Shown piece after piece: positions 11,999 to 23,163 of a stretch of 64,000 bases of DNA. Within the stretch, counting starts at the first letter, position 1; the number at the start of each line of letters is the position of its first letter. Where the stretch lies: assembly GCF_009727055.1 (NCBI RefSeq), contig NC_052354.1:51915037-51979036 (forward strand), written 5' to 3'. This stretch comes from Benincasa hispida. Lineage: Eukaryota > Streptophyta > Magnoliopsida > Cucurbitales > Cucurbitaceae. The notes under the pieces are model-generated. The model was not told the origin of the DNA, searched no databases, and saw only the letters and a list, made by a program, of their open reading frames with translations. A program made the position numbers and the translations under genes.

Positions 11999-12450
11999 CT
12001 AGGGGTGAGCATTAGTCTAGCGACATCGATTTTGGACAAAAACCATCGCCGACACTGCATAGGTCGGCTTCTGTCGGATTTAGAGTGGATGGGGATGCCG
12101 GTCAGCCAAACACTCGGGCGAACAGTCGGTTTCGGGTAGTATTTAAAAGGGACCTTTGACTGTTAAACTTAAAAATTAAAAATGAATATTTTCGAGTTAC
12201 CGACGTGATGAATATTTCAGGGTATTTAACTTAGAGTGAGAGAGAGGAGGAAAAAGAGAAAAGAGTAGAAGAAAGGGAAAATGAAGATGGTGGAAATGAG
12301 GGAGGAAATCGAAGGAAGAGATAGGAGAGGAAGGAAATGAAACAATATAAAAATGGTAATTTGTAATGAAAAGAAAATTTTTAAAAATAATTTAATAGGT
12401 AATGATTAATTTTGAAAATATAATAAAAAGTTTATATTATTTTTCTATAT

Positions 12451-12496
<46 letters not shown>

Positions 12497-12611
12497 TTAT
12501 TTATTTATTAATATTAAATATTAAATTAATAAGGCCAATATAGGTTGACTGGCATGTTAGGAGTAGGACGACTGGACAACAGGGTTTAGGTAGTCGGGCT
12601 TGGTCTAAAGC
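11999..12611 (+). repeat. Left part of an old dispersed repeat split by a Copia element
   Basis: It starts TAGGGGTGAGCATTAG and carries TCGGTTT/GTCGG-rich words. The right part, 20,772-20,904, ends TTATACACCCCTACC, which is the inverted form of the opening GTAGGGGTGTATAA seen at 2281. The Copia element sits between the two parts, so this repeat is the oldest layer here. A microsatellite lies inside it. Confidence 0.5.
12447..12509. repeat. (AT)n and (TTTA)n microsatellite
   Basis: A run of alternating AT of nearly 40 bp (12,454-12,491) passes directly into a TTTA tetranucleotide run. Confidence 0.9.
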
Positions 12612-12959
12612 TGTTAGAATAGAGGAATGCAAGAACCAATCAGACAAAAGCATTCAGACAACTAAGCAAGGCCCTACCAAGTCACAAAATCCAACTAGGA
12701 TTTGAAGAATATAAAAGGAAGAAAAGATCCATTATGCCGATCAAATTCGGTTTATTTGGTAACCTGTATAAAGCTGACACTTGTCCATTGTTTGTTAGAT
12801 AATTATTCTTTATTCTTTCCCCTTTTTTTGTGGTATAAACCCTAAGGGTTTATCTATATAAAAACACCATTAATATGCCTCTGTATCAGTGAGAAAATAC
12901 ACAAGAAAAGAGAAAAACTCTTCAGCTGCCCTTCTTTGTCTTCTTCATTATTTCAAACT
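12612..12959 (+). mobile_element. 5' LTR of Ty1/Copia element A
   Basis: This 348-bp repeat starts TGTTAGAATAG and ends TTCAAACT. It recurs at 20,429-20,771 with about 20 differences by eye. It contains a TATA-like TATATAAAA near 12,855. The flanking AAAGC (12,607-12,611) matches GAAGC after the 3' LTR with one mismatch, giving a degraded 5-bp target duplication. The primer binding site follows at once. Confidence 0.88.
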
Positions 12960-12971
12960 TGGTATCAGAGC
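12960..12971 (+). other. Primer binding site (initiator Met-tRNA type)
   Basis: TGGTATCAGAGC directly follows the 5' LTR. It is complementary to the 3' end of plant initiator tRNA-Met, the usual primer of Copia elements. Confidence 0.9.
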
Positions 12972-13001
12972 TTTTAAATAGCCAATGCCGCTCGCTCAGG
13001 G

Positions 13002-13600
13002 ATGACAACCATAAGGACTGAAACCACCAAATTTAGCATGCCGCCCTTGAATCAAATTCTTAACCAAATCACAAGTACTAAGCTCGAACAAGGGAATTTT
13101 ATGCTTTGGAAGATACTGGCATTGCTGATTCTCTCAGGGTATCGACTAGAAGGCCATCTCTCAGGTACAAAAGTCTGCCCTACCATGTTTGTTTCCCTCA
13201 TAGTTGAAAGTCTACCTGTTCATGAGGTAGGAACCACTGTCTTCAATCCTTCGGTAGTTCGTCTAGCTCCACAGGTGAGCAAATGCTGAATCCTCTCTAT
13301 GAGGCATGGATCACAGCAGATCAACTATTGTTAGGGTGGCTCTACAATTCGATGGCACCACAGGTTTCCGTGCAGCTCATGAGATTTGAAAATGCTAAGG
13401 CTCTATGGGATACCATCCATGCCCTCTTTGGTGTCCAATTACGAGCTGAGGAGAACTATCTTCGACAAGTGTTTCAAAAAACACGTAAAGGAAACTCAAC
13501 CATGTCCGAATACCTCAAACTCATGAACCTACACTCAGACAATTTGGCTCAAGTAGGAAGTCTGATATCATCTCGAAACTTAATCTCATAAGTGTTACTT
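13002..13600 (+). pseudogene. Copia element A gag, N-terminal part (frameshifted)
   Basis: Two overlapping frames carry the capsid-like part of a Copia polyprotein. 13,002-13,289 gives a start like SMPPLNQILNQITSTKLEQG with the LEQGNFMLWK block that opens plant Copia gag. 13,283-13,591 continues with the AWITADQLLLGWLYNSMAP and ALWDTIHALFG blocks of the UBN2-type gag domain. The change of frame near 13,285 and a stop at 13,589 show that it is dead. The downstream frame resumes at 13,632. Confidence 0.85.
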
Positions 13601-13631
13601 GGTTTAGTCAGAGCTTCTTTCCTTTGAGAAA

Positions 13632-14615
13632 ATGTTGGAGCATCAAAATTCTGCCAAGTCTTTTGTTGCCTCTGTAGGAAATCCTTCAGTGAATGTAACG
13701 TTTGGTAGGAGGAGTGGCACTGTCAAACCTAATAATCACAATGTAAACCAAGGCAATGGGAAGTACCAACACAACAACTCCAAACCTAACTACTCCAACA
13801 ATGGAGAAGGTAATCGAGGCAGAGGTCGTGGTAGGGGCAATCGCCCAACATGTCAAGTGTGTTCCAAATATGGTCACTCAGTTGATGTATATTACCAACG
13901 TTTCAATAGGGAATATGTACCCAATGTAAGTCAAAGAAGGGGATCTGGACATCAGCAACCACCCAACAACATTCCATCAACCTTTATGACTTCATACCCC
14001 AACAATCCGTTCACTGCTACACTTGAGAACCCAGCTGATGTCAACTGGTATGTTGATAGTGGTGCTACTAATCATGTCACAGCAGATCCAACTCACATTG
14101 CCAATCCAACCGACTATTCAGGTACTACTCTTGTGACAATTGATAATGGTGATCAGTTATGCATCTCTATTGTAGGTAACTCAAGTCTAAAATCAGGACA
14201 ATATGTACTTAGTTTAGAAGATGTCTTTTATGTACCATCGATTGCAAAGAACTTAGTAAGCATCTCTAAACTAACTCAAGACAGTAATATATTTTTGGAA
14301 TTTCATGGAACTTGCTGTTTGATAAAGGACAAGCGTTTGGGCAACACTCTGATGAAAGGCACACTTAAAGATGGCCTCTATCAGCTTGGGGAGACAACAG
14401 TTCAACTATATGATATTTCAAAGTATAGAAGATCAGACAACCCCAGATCCTTGGACAAAAATAATGACTCAAAATCACTATTCCTGTCCAATATCAGTGT
14501 AAATGTTGTTGAGGCAACCGATCTGTGGCATAGAAGATTAGGCCATCCCTCCCCCAAAGTTTTGAAATCCATACTAAATCAGTGTAAACAGTCCATCAAA
14601 GTTAACGAAAAATAG
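13632..14615 (+). pseudogene. Copia element A gag zinc knuckle, protease and pre-integrase domain
   Basis: This 327-codon segment includes an RGRGRGRG stretch followed by a CCHC-type knuckle, CQVCSKYGHSVDVYY, in which the last Cys is replaced by Tyr. The aspartic protease follows as WYVDSGATNHVTAD, where DSGA is the active site in its usual Copia form. The gag-pre-integrase motif LWHRRLGHPSPKVL is near the end. The polyprotein is interrupted by a stop at 14,613. The lost knuckle Cys would impair RNA binding even if the frame were open. Confidence 0.88.
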
Positions 14616-15576
14616 TTATTTTGTGACTCATGTCAGTTGGGCAAATCACACTCTCTCCCTTTTCCTCAATCTGAATTAAGGGCTAAAACTAGCTTTGACT
14701 TAATTCATTCTGATGTATGGGAACCAACTCCAATATAATCTACTTCAGACTTTCGTTATTACATTTCATTCTTAGATGATCATAGCAGATTTCTGTGGAC
14801 ATATCCTCTTAAGCAAAAGTCTGATGCACTTGCAGCCTTCCAGCACTTCATTCAAGTGATTAAAAACCAGTTTGATACCACAATTAAAATGTTTCAATCA
14901 GACAATGGCAATAAGTTTACAAAGATTCATCAGTTGTGCTCCTCTCTTGGGATCCTAAGTCGATACTCTTGTCCATACATTTCAGCACAGAATGGAAGAG
15001 TGGAGAGAAAGCATAGACACTTAGTTGAAATGGGACTCACTCTCCTAGCCCAAGCCTTCATACCGTACCAGTACTGGTGGGATGCGTTTGTCAATGCCAA
15101 CATTTTGATCAATGGATTACTCACCCCCAAGGACAGTCTCCAACTCAAATGTTATTTAAACGAGTACTTGATATAACAAAGCTGAGAACGTTTGGGTGTG
15201 CCTGCTTCCCCTATATTCGACCATATCAACATCGCAAATTTCAGTATCACTCTGAAAAGTGTGTGTATCTAGCCCAAGTATACTTCATAAAGGACATTGG
15301 TGCCAAGCAAAGTCAGGTAAAAATATACATATCTCGAAATGTTATGTTTAATGAAACTGAATTTCCTTTCTCTGCTAGTTTTGAGGTGACCAATGACTAT
15401 TCCAAAACCAACTCTCCATCGCTGCCTATCCAAAGTCCCCCTCTGCTTGTCCAAGCCCTACCTGAACTGTTGCAAACCAATCCTACTACATCCAACATCA
15501 ATCCTCTTTCAACCCTATTTCCCAACCCTACTAATCAGTCTATCTTGCCAGAACCATCAACCAGTCCCTCAAGTAA
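14616..15576 (+). pseudogene. Copia element A integrase core and linker (broken)
   Basis: In shifting frames the segment gives the DDE integrase. The first Asp lies in HSDVWEPT, the second in MFQSDNGNKF, and the Glu in AQNGRVERKHRHLVE. The C-terminal block TFGCACFPYIRPYQHRKF follows in another frame from about 15,180. Stops at about 14,737 and 15,174 break it. The Ser/Pro-rich linker between integrase and RT (ending near SILPEPSTSPS) stops abruptly at about 15,576, where a different Copia element begins. Confidence 0.85.
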
Positions 15577-16626
15577 GCTTCTAGATCTTGGAATATAAGG
15601 TTTGATACTGCAATCAAATCTTATGGCTTTGAACAGAATGTGAACGAGCCTTGTGTTTACAAAAAGATCGTTAATTCTATTGTAGTGTTCTTGGTTTTAT
15701 ATGTCGATGATATTCTGCTCATTGGGAATGATGTAGGATATCTTACTGACGTCAAGCAATGACTAGATACACAATTCCAAATGAAAGATTTAGGAAATGC
15801 GCAGTATATTCTGGGGATCCAAATTGTTCGAAATAGCAAGAATAGGACACTAGCCATGTCTCAAGTATCTTAGATAGATAAAATGTTGTCTAGATATAAA
15901 ATGCAGAATTACAAAAAGGGTCTGTTGTCTTTCAGACATGGAATTCATCTGTCAAATGAACAATGTCCTAAGACGCCTCAAGAAGTTGAGGATATGAGAA
16001 ATATTCCCTATGCTTTCATTGTTGGAAGCCTGATGTATGCAATGTTATGTACTAGACCTGATATATGCTACTTAGTAGGGATCGTCAGTAGGTACCAGTC
16101 TAATCCTGGATGTGATCATTGGACTTCCGTTAAGAACATCTTAATGTATCTCAGGAGAACTAGGGACTACATGCTCGTGTATAGTACTAAGGATCTGATC
16201 CTTACTGGATACACTGACTCTGATTTCCAAACTGATAAAGATGCTAGAAAGTCTACATCTGGATCGGTGTTCACTCTTAACGGAGGAACAATAGTGTAGA
16301 GAAACGTAAAACAGACCTGTATAGCTGACTCCACAATGGAAGCTGAATACATAGCTGCTTGTGAAGCAGTATGGTTGAGGAAATTCTTGACAGATTTGGA
16401 AGTTGTTCCAAATATGCATCTACCCATCACCTTATATTGTGACAATAGCGGTGCGGTTGCAAACTCAAAAGAATCTCGAAGCCATAAACGGGGAAAACAC
16501 ATTGAACGCAAGTACCACTTTATCTGGAAAATCGTACACCATGGTGACGTTGTAGTGACCCAAATACCTTCTGGGCAAAACATTGCTGATCATTTTACAA
16601 AAACCCTCATGGCTAAAATTTTTTAG
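15577..16626 (+). pseudogene. Nested Copia element B: RT C-terminal part and RNase H, 5'-truncated
   Basis: Sequence of a different Copia lineage starts in mid-RT with QASRSWNIRFDTAI at the junction. It continues with the catalytic VLYVDDILLIG (YVDD box) near 15,700 and the MKDLGNAQYILGIQI block. 15,883-16,299 carries the RT thumb (VGSLMYAMLCTRPDICYLVG). RNase H runs from about 16,330 to 16,626, with MEAEYIAACEA and LYCDNSGAVANSKE holding catalytic residues and the end block RGKHIERKYHFI. Several stops are present. The LTR of the same element follows at 16,806. Everything 5' of mid-RT is missing. Confidence 0.88.
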
Positions 16627-16792
16627 GGTCACCTATAGAGTTTAGGTCTACGGTGTTTGTAAACTAGAACAAGTGGGAGAAATTTTGGGTATATGCCCTA
16701 GTTTATTGTATTCATATGTTTATTGTACTCATATGTAATATTAATTTCTCACAGTTAAATTCATCATCGTTTGATCCTACTAGGAGTTTTAG

Positions 16793-16805
16793 TCCAAGTG
16801 GGATT
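16793..16805 (+). other. Polypurine tract of Copia element B
   Basis: TCCAAGTGGGATT directly precedes the LTR start TGTTG. The same wording (CCAAGTGGGAGTAT) precedes the LTR of the minus-strand relative at 49,643. Confidence 0.7.
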
Positions 16806-18735
16806 TGTTGAATTTTATATCCTAAAACTTGCAGTTTGTAATATCATATTCTTGTTCAATAAAGCTGTTATTGAAATCTTTAGTAAATTTAAATTCTATA
16901 TTCATGAATCCAATAAACTAAGGATCCGAGGCTATTAAGTTTAAGTTTGAACTTATTGTGACATAAATGTAGATCAAGTTCAAATATATAGTCAAAATGG
17001 TCTATAGTATATGAATAAGGTTGGGCGCCTTATTATGGGGAAACTATGGATGCGGACCATTTTGTAGTTAGTACAAATGATGTGATCCTAAACCGTTCAT
17101 GTGGAGACATGAAAATGGGGGCATCCTATGTAAAGAGTTTACATAAGACTGAATCATAAAATACTTTTTACGTTCTAAATGCCGTCTAATGTATAAAACT
17201 GACTATTTCGTTAATTGATGACCTAGGTAACTTAAACTTAATCTTGAGCTAACTATGAACTATTCTTCACTCGGAATTATCTTTAGATCTGCATAGGTGA
17301 GGGCAGTTCATTATCGCTGGCCCAATAAGCCTCCCATTTCAGAGGTAAGATCAGGTGGATAGTTGGGAACATAGGGTGCAAGACGGAATTCACTCCTACC
17401 CGTTATAGGGATAGTAGATAGGTTGTTCCCTTTAGTACTGAATCCAGGTCTTGAACAAGGGGCCCCACCCTCTCCTTGGCCCAAGAAGGGTTTGGTTTAT
17501 AGGTTGGACCTTAAACCAATTGTTCATTAGAAGATCAGTAGAACTTAAGGAATAAGATGTAGTCTCGGGGGTAAAACGGTTTTTATGACCTAGCCGAGAT
17601 TACGAACAACCTGTGAAGGATTAATTTACTAATCATGGTTATATCATATGGACACAAATATATCTATAGTGAAGGGAGTGCAACTACGGGACTATAGTGG
17701 AATGACCTGTGAGTTAACGAATGTTGATTAGCTCAATCTAAAGAGTTTAGCCAGCTAATCTTGGATCTTTGGAGCCCATGATCTATAGGTTCATTAGGTT
17801 CCCCTACTAGCTCATATGGAATAAACTTAGAACAGTATGATAGAATAATTTGAATTATTTGAATTAGGTGAAGAGAGAAAAACTGACAAGTATATGTGAT
17901 ATAGTGGTCAGTTTTTCAGTTTAGAGATACAATTTTAATACTTAAATGTGATTTAAATATCAAGAATATGAATACATTCATATTTGGAAGCTCGAAAATA
18001 ATGGAAATGGTCAAAGATATAAAAAGTCAAAGAGTTGACTTTTGACTTTGGAAATGGTCAAACTTTGACCGACCTTATATTCAAATGTGATTTGAATTTT
18101 GAGAAAATGAATGCGGATTCATGCTTGGGAGGTCAAAATTAGTCAACACGAAAAAATCATAAAAAGTCAAAATATTGACTTTTCGGTCAAAGTTTGACTT
18201 TGACCAAATGACTATTTTGCTCTTTGACTAAAGTTAGTAGGAAAATCCAAGCTTTTGTTGGATAATTCCACTAACAAAATAGTGGGCTAGGTGTTGTCTT
18301 GTAGTGGAGACATTAAGCCTACTTAGATAGTGGATTCTAGGTGTTGGGTTTTTATGAAGTTGTTTCATGCAATTTTGCATGACCTTTTTCTATAAATATG
18401 GGCTTTTGAATTTGGATAAAAAACTTTTGGATATTTTGCAAAAATTAGTTTTAAAAATTGCCCAACCCAAAATTCATTCTTCTATTTCCATCTCTTTCTC
18501 TCTCTCGGGTTCTTCATCCATCAAGTCCCACAACCCGGTTCTGATTCTAGAGGATAGTAGGTCAGCTCTAGTGGTTGTCCAGTTTGTGTTCGAGTGGAGA
18601 TAGAGGAGTTTCAGGAGCTTCAAAGGTAATATTTCAAAATAACCCTAATTAATTTATTTAGGGTTGCATGTTTAATTTGTGTAATTAGAGTAAAATCGAT
18701 TCTCATTTCCGTTGCGCATGCCTTTTTTTCCATCA
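16806..18735 (+). mobile_element. 3' LTR of Copia element B (about 1.93 kb)
   Basis: It starts TGTTGAATTTTATATCC and ends near TTTTTTTCCATCA. It shares order and many words with the LTR pieces at 23,164-28,190 and the reverse complement of 47,569-49,642. Examples are ATCCAATAAACTAAGGATC, GGAATTCACTCCTACC, the run GGGGTAAAACGG and GGACACAAATATATCTATAG. These are therefore one long-LTR Copia family. Between 17,990 and 18,240 GGTCAAA/TTGACTTT words are repeated many times. A TATA-like CTATAAATATGGG lies near 18,390. Element A resumes just after 18,735. Confidence 0.82.
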
Positions 18736-20428
18736 CACCCCTGCAGCAAAACACTACTCTTATTGAACACCAGCAACCCACAACTCCAATACAACCAACG
18801 CATCCAATGATCACTAAAGCAAAGGCTGGAATTTTTAAGCCCAAAATTCTACTCCCAACCAACAAAACTGATTGGACCATCACAAAACCAACAAGAGTCA
18901 AAGAAACACTCTGTACACTTCAATGGAAAGCAACTATGGACAATGAGTATCAAGCACTAGTTCAAAGAAACACTTGGCAGCTCGTACCACCATCTGACTC
19001 ATACAATGTTTTAGGTAACAAGTGGATCTTCTGGCTAAAGAAACATCCTGATGGCTCTATTGACAGGTACAAAGCTCGTTTAGTAGCAAAGGGATTCCAT
19101 CAGCGTCAAGGGATAAACTTCTTTGAGACGTTCAGTCCTGTTGTCAAGGTCTCTACCATTAGAGTTTTGTTTAGCATCGCTGTCTCAAGGGGATGAGAAA
19201 TCTGCCAACTTGACTTTAATAACGCATTCCTAAACGGCAGCTTACAAGAAGAAGTATATATGAAACAACCTACTGGATATGTTAGCACTAACCATCCGGA
19301 CTATGTATACAGGTTAAACAAAGCAATTTATGGCTAGAAACAAGCCCCTCGGGCATGGAGCAACACACTTGGCAGTGCCTTAATCATTTGGGGGTTCAAA
19401 GCATCAAAGGCAGACAACTTCTTGTTCACATTTCACACTCGGGAAGCTGTCATATTTCTGCTGGTGTATGTAGATGATATGATAATAACAGGCAATAATA
19501 CTCAAGTCATATCTCAACTCATCAACCTCTTTGACAACAAGTTTGCACTGAAGGATCTTGGTCGTCTCACATATTTTTTGGGAATCCAAGTACACTATCT
19601 TAGGTCCGGATTCATACTTAATCAAGCAAAGTATGTGGAAGACTTACTCCACAAACTTGGACTCACTGATCTTAAACCAGTATCTTCCCCCTGCACAGTA
19701 GGTAAACACCTATCTCTAACTGATGGACAACTATTGCCTGATCCCTATTTGTTTCGAAGCACCATTAGCGCCCTTCAATACTTGACAAACACAAGACCAG
19801 ATATAACATACATAGTTAATCACTTGAGTCAATTCTTTAAGGCACCTACAGATGTCCATTGGCAAGCAACTAAGCGGGTACTCAGGTATTTCAGTGCCAC
19901 CAGACATCATGGACTTCTTTTTCAACCAAGCACTGATTTACAACTCACAGCTTACTCGGATGCTGATTAGGCCTCCAATGTTGATGACAGAAAGTCTATT
20001 GCAGCGTATTGTGTGTATGTTGGCAACAATTTGGTCTCTTGGTCTTCTAAAAAGCAAATAGCAGTTGCAAGATCCAGCACTGAGTCTGAATATCGAGCAT
20101 TTGCTCATACCACAACTGAGATCATCTGGCTTAAACAACTACTAAGCGAACTACAGATTTAAACAACCTACAAACCAATCCTGTGGTGTGACAACATCAG
20201 TGCTGGAGCCTTAGCCTCAAACCCGGTGTTTCATGCTCGAACGAAGCACATTGAGCTTGATGTACATTTTGTATGAGATCAAGTTGTCAATGACCACCTT
20301 GAAGTTAGGTACATTCTTTCCTCGGACTAGATTGCAGGCTGCCTGACGAAACCGTTGACACAGTCCCAATTTCACCTCCTTCGAAGAAAACTCTGTGTCG
20401 TTGAACTCCCCACGAGTTTGAGGGGGGA
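18736..20428 (+). pseudogene. Copia element A reverse transcriptase and RNase H (resumed after the nested insertion)
   Basis: Element A resumes with AKAGIFKPK and RT motifs NTWQLVPP, YKARLVAKGFHQRQGIN, QLDFNNAFLNGSLQEEVYMKQP and the catalytic LLVYVDDMIITGNN (19,460-19,500). RNase H follows with AYSDAD, SSTESEYRAFAHTT and [15 protein letters not shown], then the tail [14 protein letters not shown]. In-frame stops at 19,194, 19,336 and 19,968 and others show it is inactive. A purine tract TTGAGGGGGGA (20,418-20,428) adjoins the 3' LTR. Joined across the insertion, element A covers a normal Copia gag-PR-IN-RT-RH order. Confidence 0.88.
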
Positions 20429-20771
20429 TCTTAGAATAGAGGAATGAAATAACCAATCAGACAAAAGCATTCAGACAACTAAGCAAGGCCCTACCAAGTC
20501 ACAATATCCAACTAGGATTTTATGAATATAAAAGGAAGAAAAGATCCATTCAGCCAATCAAATTCGGTTTATTTGGTAACCTGTATAAAGCTGACACTTT
20601 TCCATTGTTTGTTAGGATAATTATTCTTTATTCTTTCCCTCGTGGTTTAAACCCTAAGGGTTCATCTGTATAAAAACACCGTTAATATGCCTCTGTATTA
20701 GTGAGAAAATACACAAGAAAAGAGAAAAACTCTTCAGCTGCCCTTCTTTGTCTTCTTCATTATTTCAAACT
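20429..20771 (+). mobile_element. 3' LTR of Ty1/Copia element A
   Basis: 343 bp, aligned with 12,612-12,959. The terminal TG has become TC. It is followed by GAAGC, the degraded target duplication. By eye about 20 substitutions and small indels separate the two LTRs, so the insertion is not recent but not ancient either. Confidence 0.88.
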
Positions 20772-20904
20772 GAAGCTAGTCAGTTCTGGTCATGTTCGGT
20801 TTATTTTTTGAAGAAAACTGGTTCCGATCTGATTTAAGGGAAATTCGACCAGTTTTCTTCGATTTCTTGACTCGGTTTTTTGGCTAGTTTTATACACCCC
20901 TACC
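20772..20904 (+). repeat. Right part of the old dispersed repeat hosting Copia element A
   Basis: It carries repeated GGTTCCGATC / TCGACCAG / CGGTTTTTTGG words and ends TATACACCCCTACC, the inverse of the repeat opening near 11,999 and 2281. Confidence 0.5.
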
Positions 20905-20950
20905 TATGACACATGAAAGTCGTGTGTAGTACATAGTATATATGTGGTTC

Positions 20951-21880
20951 ATTATCACACCCCGCCTTAAGTTACCCTGCTAAACTTAGGACGTGGCATG
21001 ACGACAATAGATTTCAATTAAACTATGAAATCCATTGTTAAACTCTAGAAAAATATTTTCCAAACTAAGTGGCTAGCAAAACCTTTCATCATAAATATCA
21101 TTAGAAATAAATTTTATTAAATCAAATTCTATAAAAAAATTTGGTAGAATTTCCCTTCAAAGTTAGATAAACCACATCAGAAAAAAAATACAATCTCAAA
21201 TAATTTGTTTCAACTCTAACTCCACCATTAAGAGTGCCTCAGCACACACTCATTGAGATAATTCAAATCACAACTTTTAAAACAAATTTATAAAAACTCA
21301 GTAAGAATCATGCAAGTTTTTGTTTACTAAAAATTTAAAACTAAAGCTAGTCACTTTCTTTACAAGTCAAATAATAGTAATACATTTACATATGCAATAG
21401 TACGTGGTCTCAATAAAATTGGTGGAAACTTCAATTTTAGTAGGCCTGTCGGAACCTCAATCATTACTTGGGGGAAAATTTAAGGAAAGAATGAGCTAAA
21501 AAGTCTAGTGAGAACCGAGGAAAGAATAAGCCAAAACGTTCAGTGAGTGGTAAGAGTTCATAAGAAAATAAGCTTAAAAGAATCTATTCACGTTTTCCAT
21601 AGAAGTTTGGAAGTATTTAAAACAAGGGAACTCGTGAACGAATTCAAAATTCAAGGTAATAAACACTTGCAAAAATTTCATAAATGTAGCTCTTATAATC
21701 ATAGGCATGAGCTAATAAAAGTAATTTCCAAATATGTACCCAAGTCTCTAGTCATACTAGCATAGAGAAATCTCAATATGCATGGCAGTACAATCTCTAG
21801 TCATACTATGCATCGAGTGGTCTCAAGATTCATAGCAGAGCAATCTTTAGTCATACTACACACTAGAAATATTAAAAAAA
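20951..21880 (-). repeat. Ty3/Gypsy LTR remnant (minus strand)
   Basis: On the minus strand the piece ends GGCGGGGTGTGATA, close to the GGGGGTGTGACA end of the LTR at 53,864-53,875. It continues with ACGTCCTAAGTTTAGCAGGG, a common ending of plant chromovirus LTRs. Towards 21,740-21,870 a unit of about 48 bp with the words CAATCTCTAGTCATACTA and GAGTGGTCTCAA is repeated about three times. A related unit appears at 23,110-23,160. No internal coding part is attached. Confidence 0.55.
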
Positions 21881-22438
21881 ATCCGATAATCCGACCAAAT
21901 CAACTATCCAACCAATTTGGTTGGAAAATTTTGAAAATGATTTTTCAGGTCGATTCTCAAGTTCAAGAATCACTTACCGGGTCAACCCGTCCCGACCCAA
22001 TATGTATATTTATACATATACCCATTTTTTCGTTCATTTAAGGCTTCTTCTAGGCGTTCTTTTTGTCGCTTCAGACCGCGTTTAGGGTTCTCATCTCAGC
22101 CAGCTTTCATCCTCATGTCTACCTTCGTTCTTGTCTCCTTTCTACATCAGATAGCCTCGCTCATACATCAGTCAACCTTCATCCTCCAGCATCTCCCTTC
22201 TTAGTCTCAGTCTCCCTTTTACATTAGATAGCCTCGTTGGTGACAGTCGTCTCCTTCGATTTTGGCTCACCATTTCCCTTCTCGGTCTCCCTCAGATTCA
22301 CCTCGTCTAGTCGTCTCCCTTCTTCGTCTTGCTCAATTCACATTCAATTGAAGTTGGTAAGCTATAACACATGTGAACTAACTTGACTTGTCCTCCTCCT
22401 AGTTGATTTAAAAAAAAAAAAATCTTAGGAATGCAAAC
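21881..22438. other. Unassigned sequence with a CT-rich tract
   Basis: 21,881-22,030 is rich in CCGGGTCAACCCG-type words that also occur at 22,770-23,040. 22,080-22,340 is CT-rich, with repeated phrases such as ACATCAGATAGCCTCG / ACATTAGATAGCCTCG. No ORF is supported. Confidence 0.4.
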
Positions 22439-22631
22439 TTAAAAAGTTGAAGCTACAAACTTAATTTTAATTTTATGTTGAGGACCCAAAAGGTTTGTAA
22501 AATACTCAATAAAACCATTAGATTGAACAGGGAAACTAGAGTAGTAGGCAGGGAAGGGTGGACCCTGAGCAATAGTGCTACTAAAGGACACTACAAGAAC
22601 AAAAACGAGGAAGCAAACAAAAGTAGCCATG
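22439..22631 (-). CDS. Possible small secreted peptide (63 residues), or a captured first exon
   Basis: From the ATG at 22,631 the minus strand reads MATFVCFLVFVLVVSFSS followed by TIAQ. This is a textbook signal peptide with likely cleavage after Ala-Gln near residue 22. A 41-residue tail without cysteine follows, starting GPPFPAYYSSFPVQSN. Upstream on the same strand is a CT-rich leader with no stop for 37 further codons, so a longer start at 22,741 is possible. The signal peptide makes this start more likely. I do not recognise the family. The peptide lies in repeat debris and its leader is part of the 158-bp duplication. It could be a real small gene, the first exon of a longer gene, or chance. 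Confidence 0.33.
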
Positions 22632-22691
22632 AAACTAGAGCAATAACGTGATAGCATAAGTTGTTTCTTGCAATCTTTGGCTGAAGGTGTG

Positions 22692-23045
22692 GGATAGAGA
22701 GAAGTGAAGAGAAATAGGGTGTAGAAGGAAGAAAAAAACAATTAAAATTCCAACAAAAAAAAAAAAAAACAACCCGGTGACCTAACTTGAAAATATAGGG
22801 TTGGGTCGGGTTGGGTTGACCCTTCGAAATTGAACCGGTAGGGCTGAATCTGTCTCTTATACACATCTAGATGTGTATAAGAGACAGGGATAGAGAGAAG
22901 TGAAGAGAAATAGGGTGTAGAAGGAAGAAAAAAACAATTAAAATTCCAACAAAAAAAAAAAAAACAACCCGGTGACCTAACTTGAAAATATAGGGTTGGG
23001 TCGGGTTGGGTTGACCCTTCGAAATTGAACCGATAGGGTTCAATT
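22692..23045. repeat. 158-bp direct duplication joined by a sequencing adapter
   Basis: 22,692-22,849 and 22,888-23,045 are near-identical copies, both starting GGATAGAGAGAAGTGAAG, with a few differences near the right end. Between them lies the 38-bp adapter. The duplication is best read as an assembly or library artefact rather than biology. Confidence 0.85.
22850..22887. other. Nextera mate-pair junction adapter (artefact)
   Basis: CTGTCTCTTATACACATCT is followed at once by its reverse complement. This is exactly the Tn5 mosaic-end pair that makes the circularisation junction of Nextera mate-pair libraries. It is not plant sequence. Translations across it give the well-known contaminant peptides containing YTHLDVYKRQ and MCIRDR. 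Confidence 0.97.
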
Positions 23046-23163
23046 AAGGACAAGCCAAATTTTCGGGTTGGTTCATAAAATGCCTCTAAACTGACCCATG
23101 TACGCACCGAGTAATCCTCTATAGCAGAGCGAATCTCGAATCTCTAGTCATGTTAGTCATATT

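Noticed and set aside
21740..21870. Repeated units of about 48 bp that could suggest a CRISPR-like array
   Set aside because: Plant nuclear DNA, imperfect units, no constant spacer length; simple LTR-internal repetition explains it.
22591..23107. Minus-strand frames that include MCIRDR and YTHLDVYKRQ
   Set aside because: These peptides are translations of the Nextera adapter and adjoining duplicated DNA, not protein.
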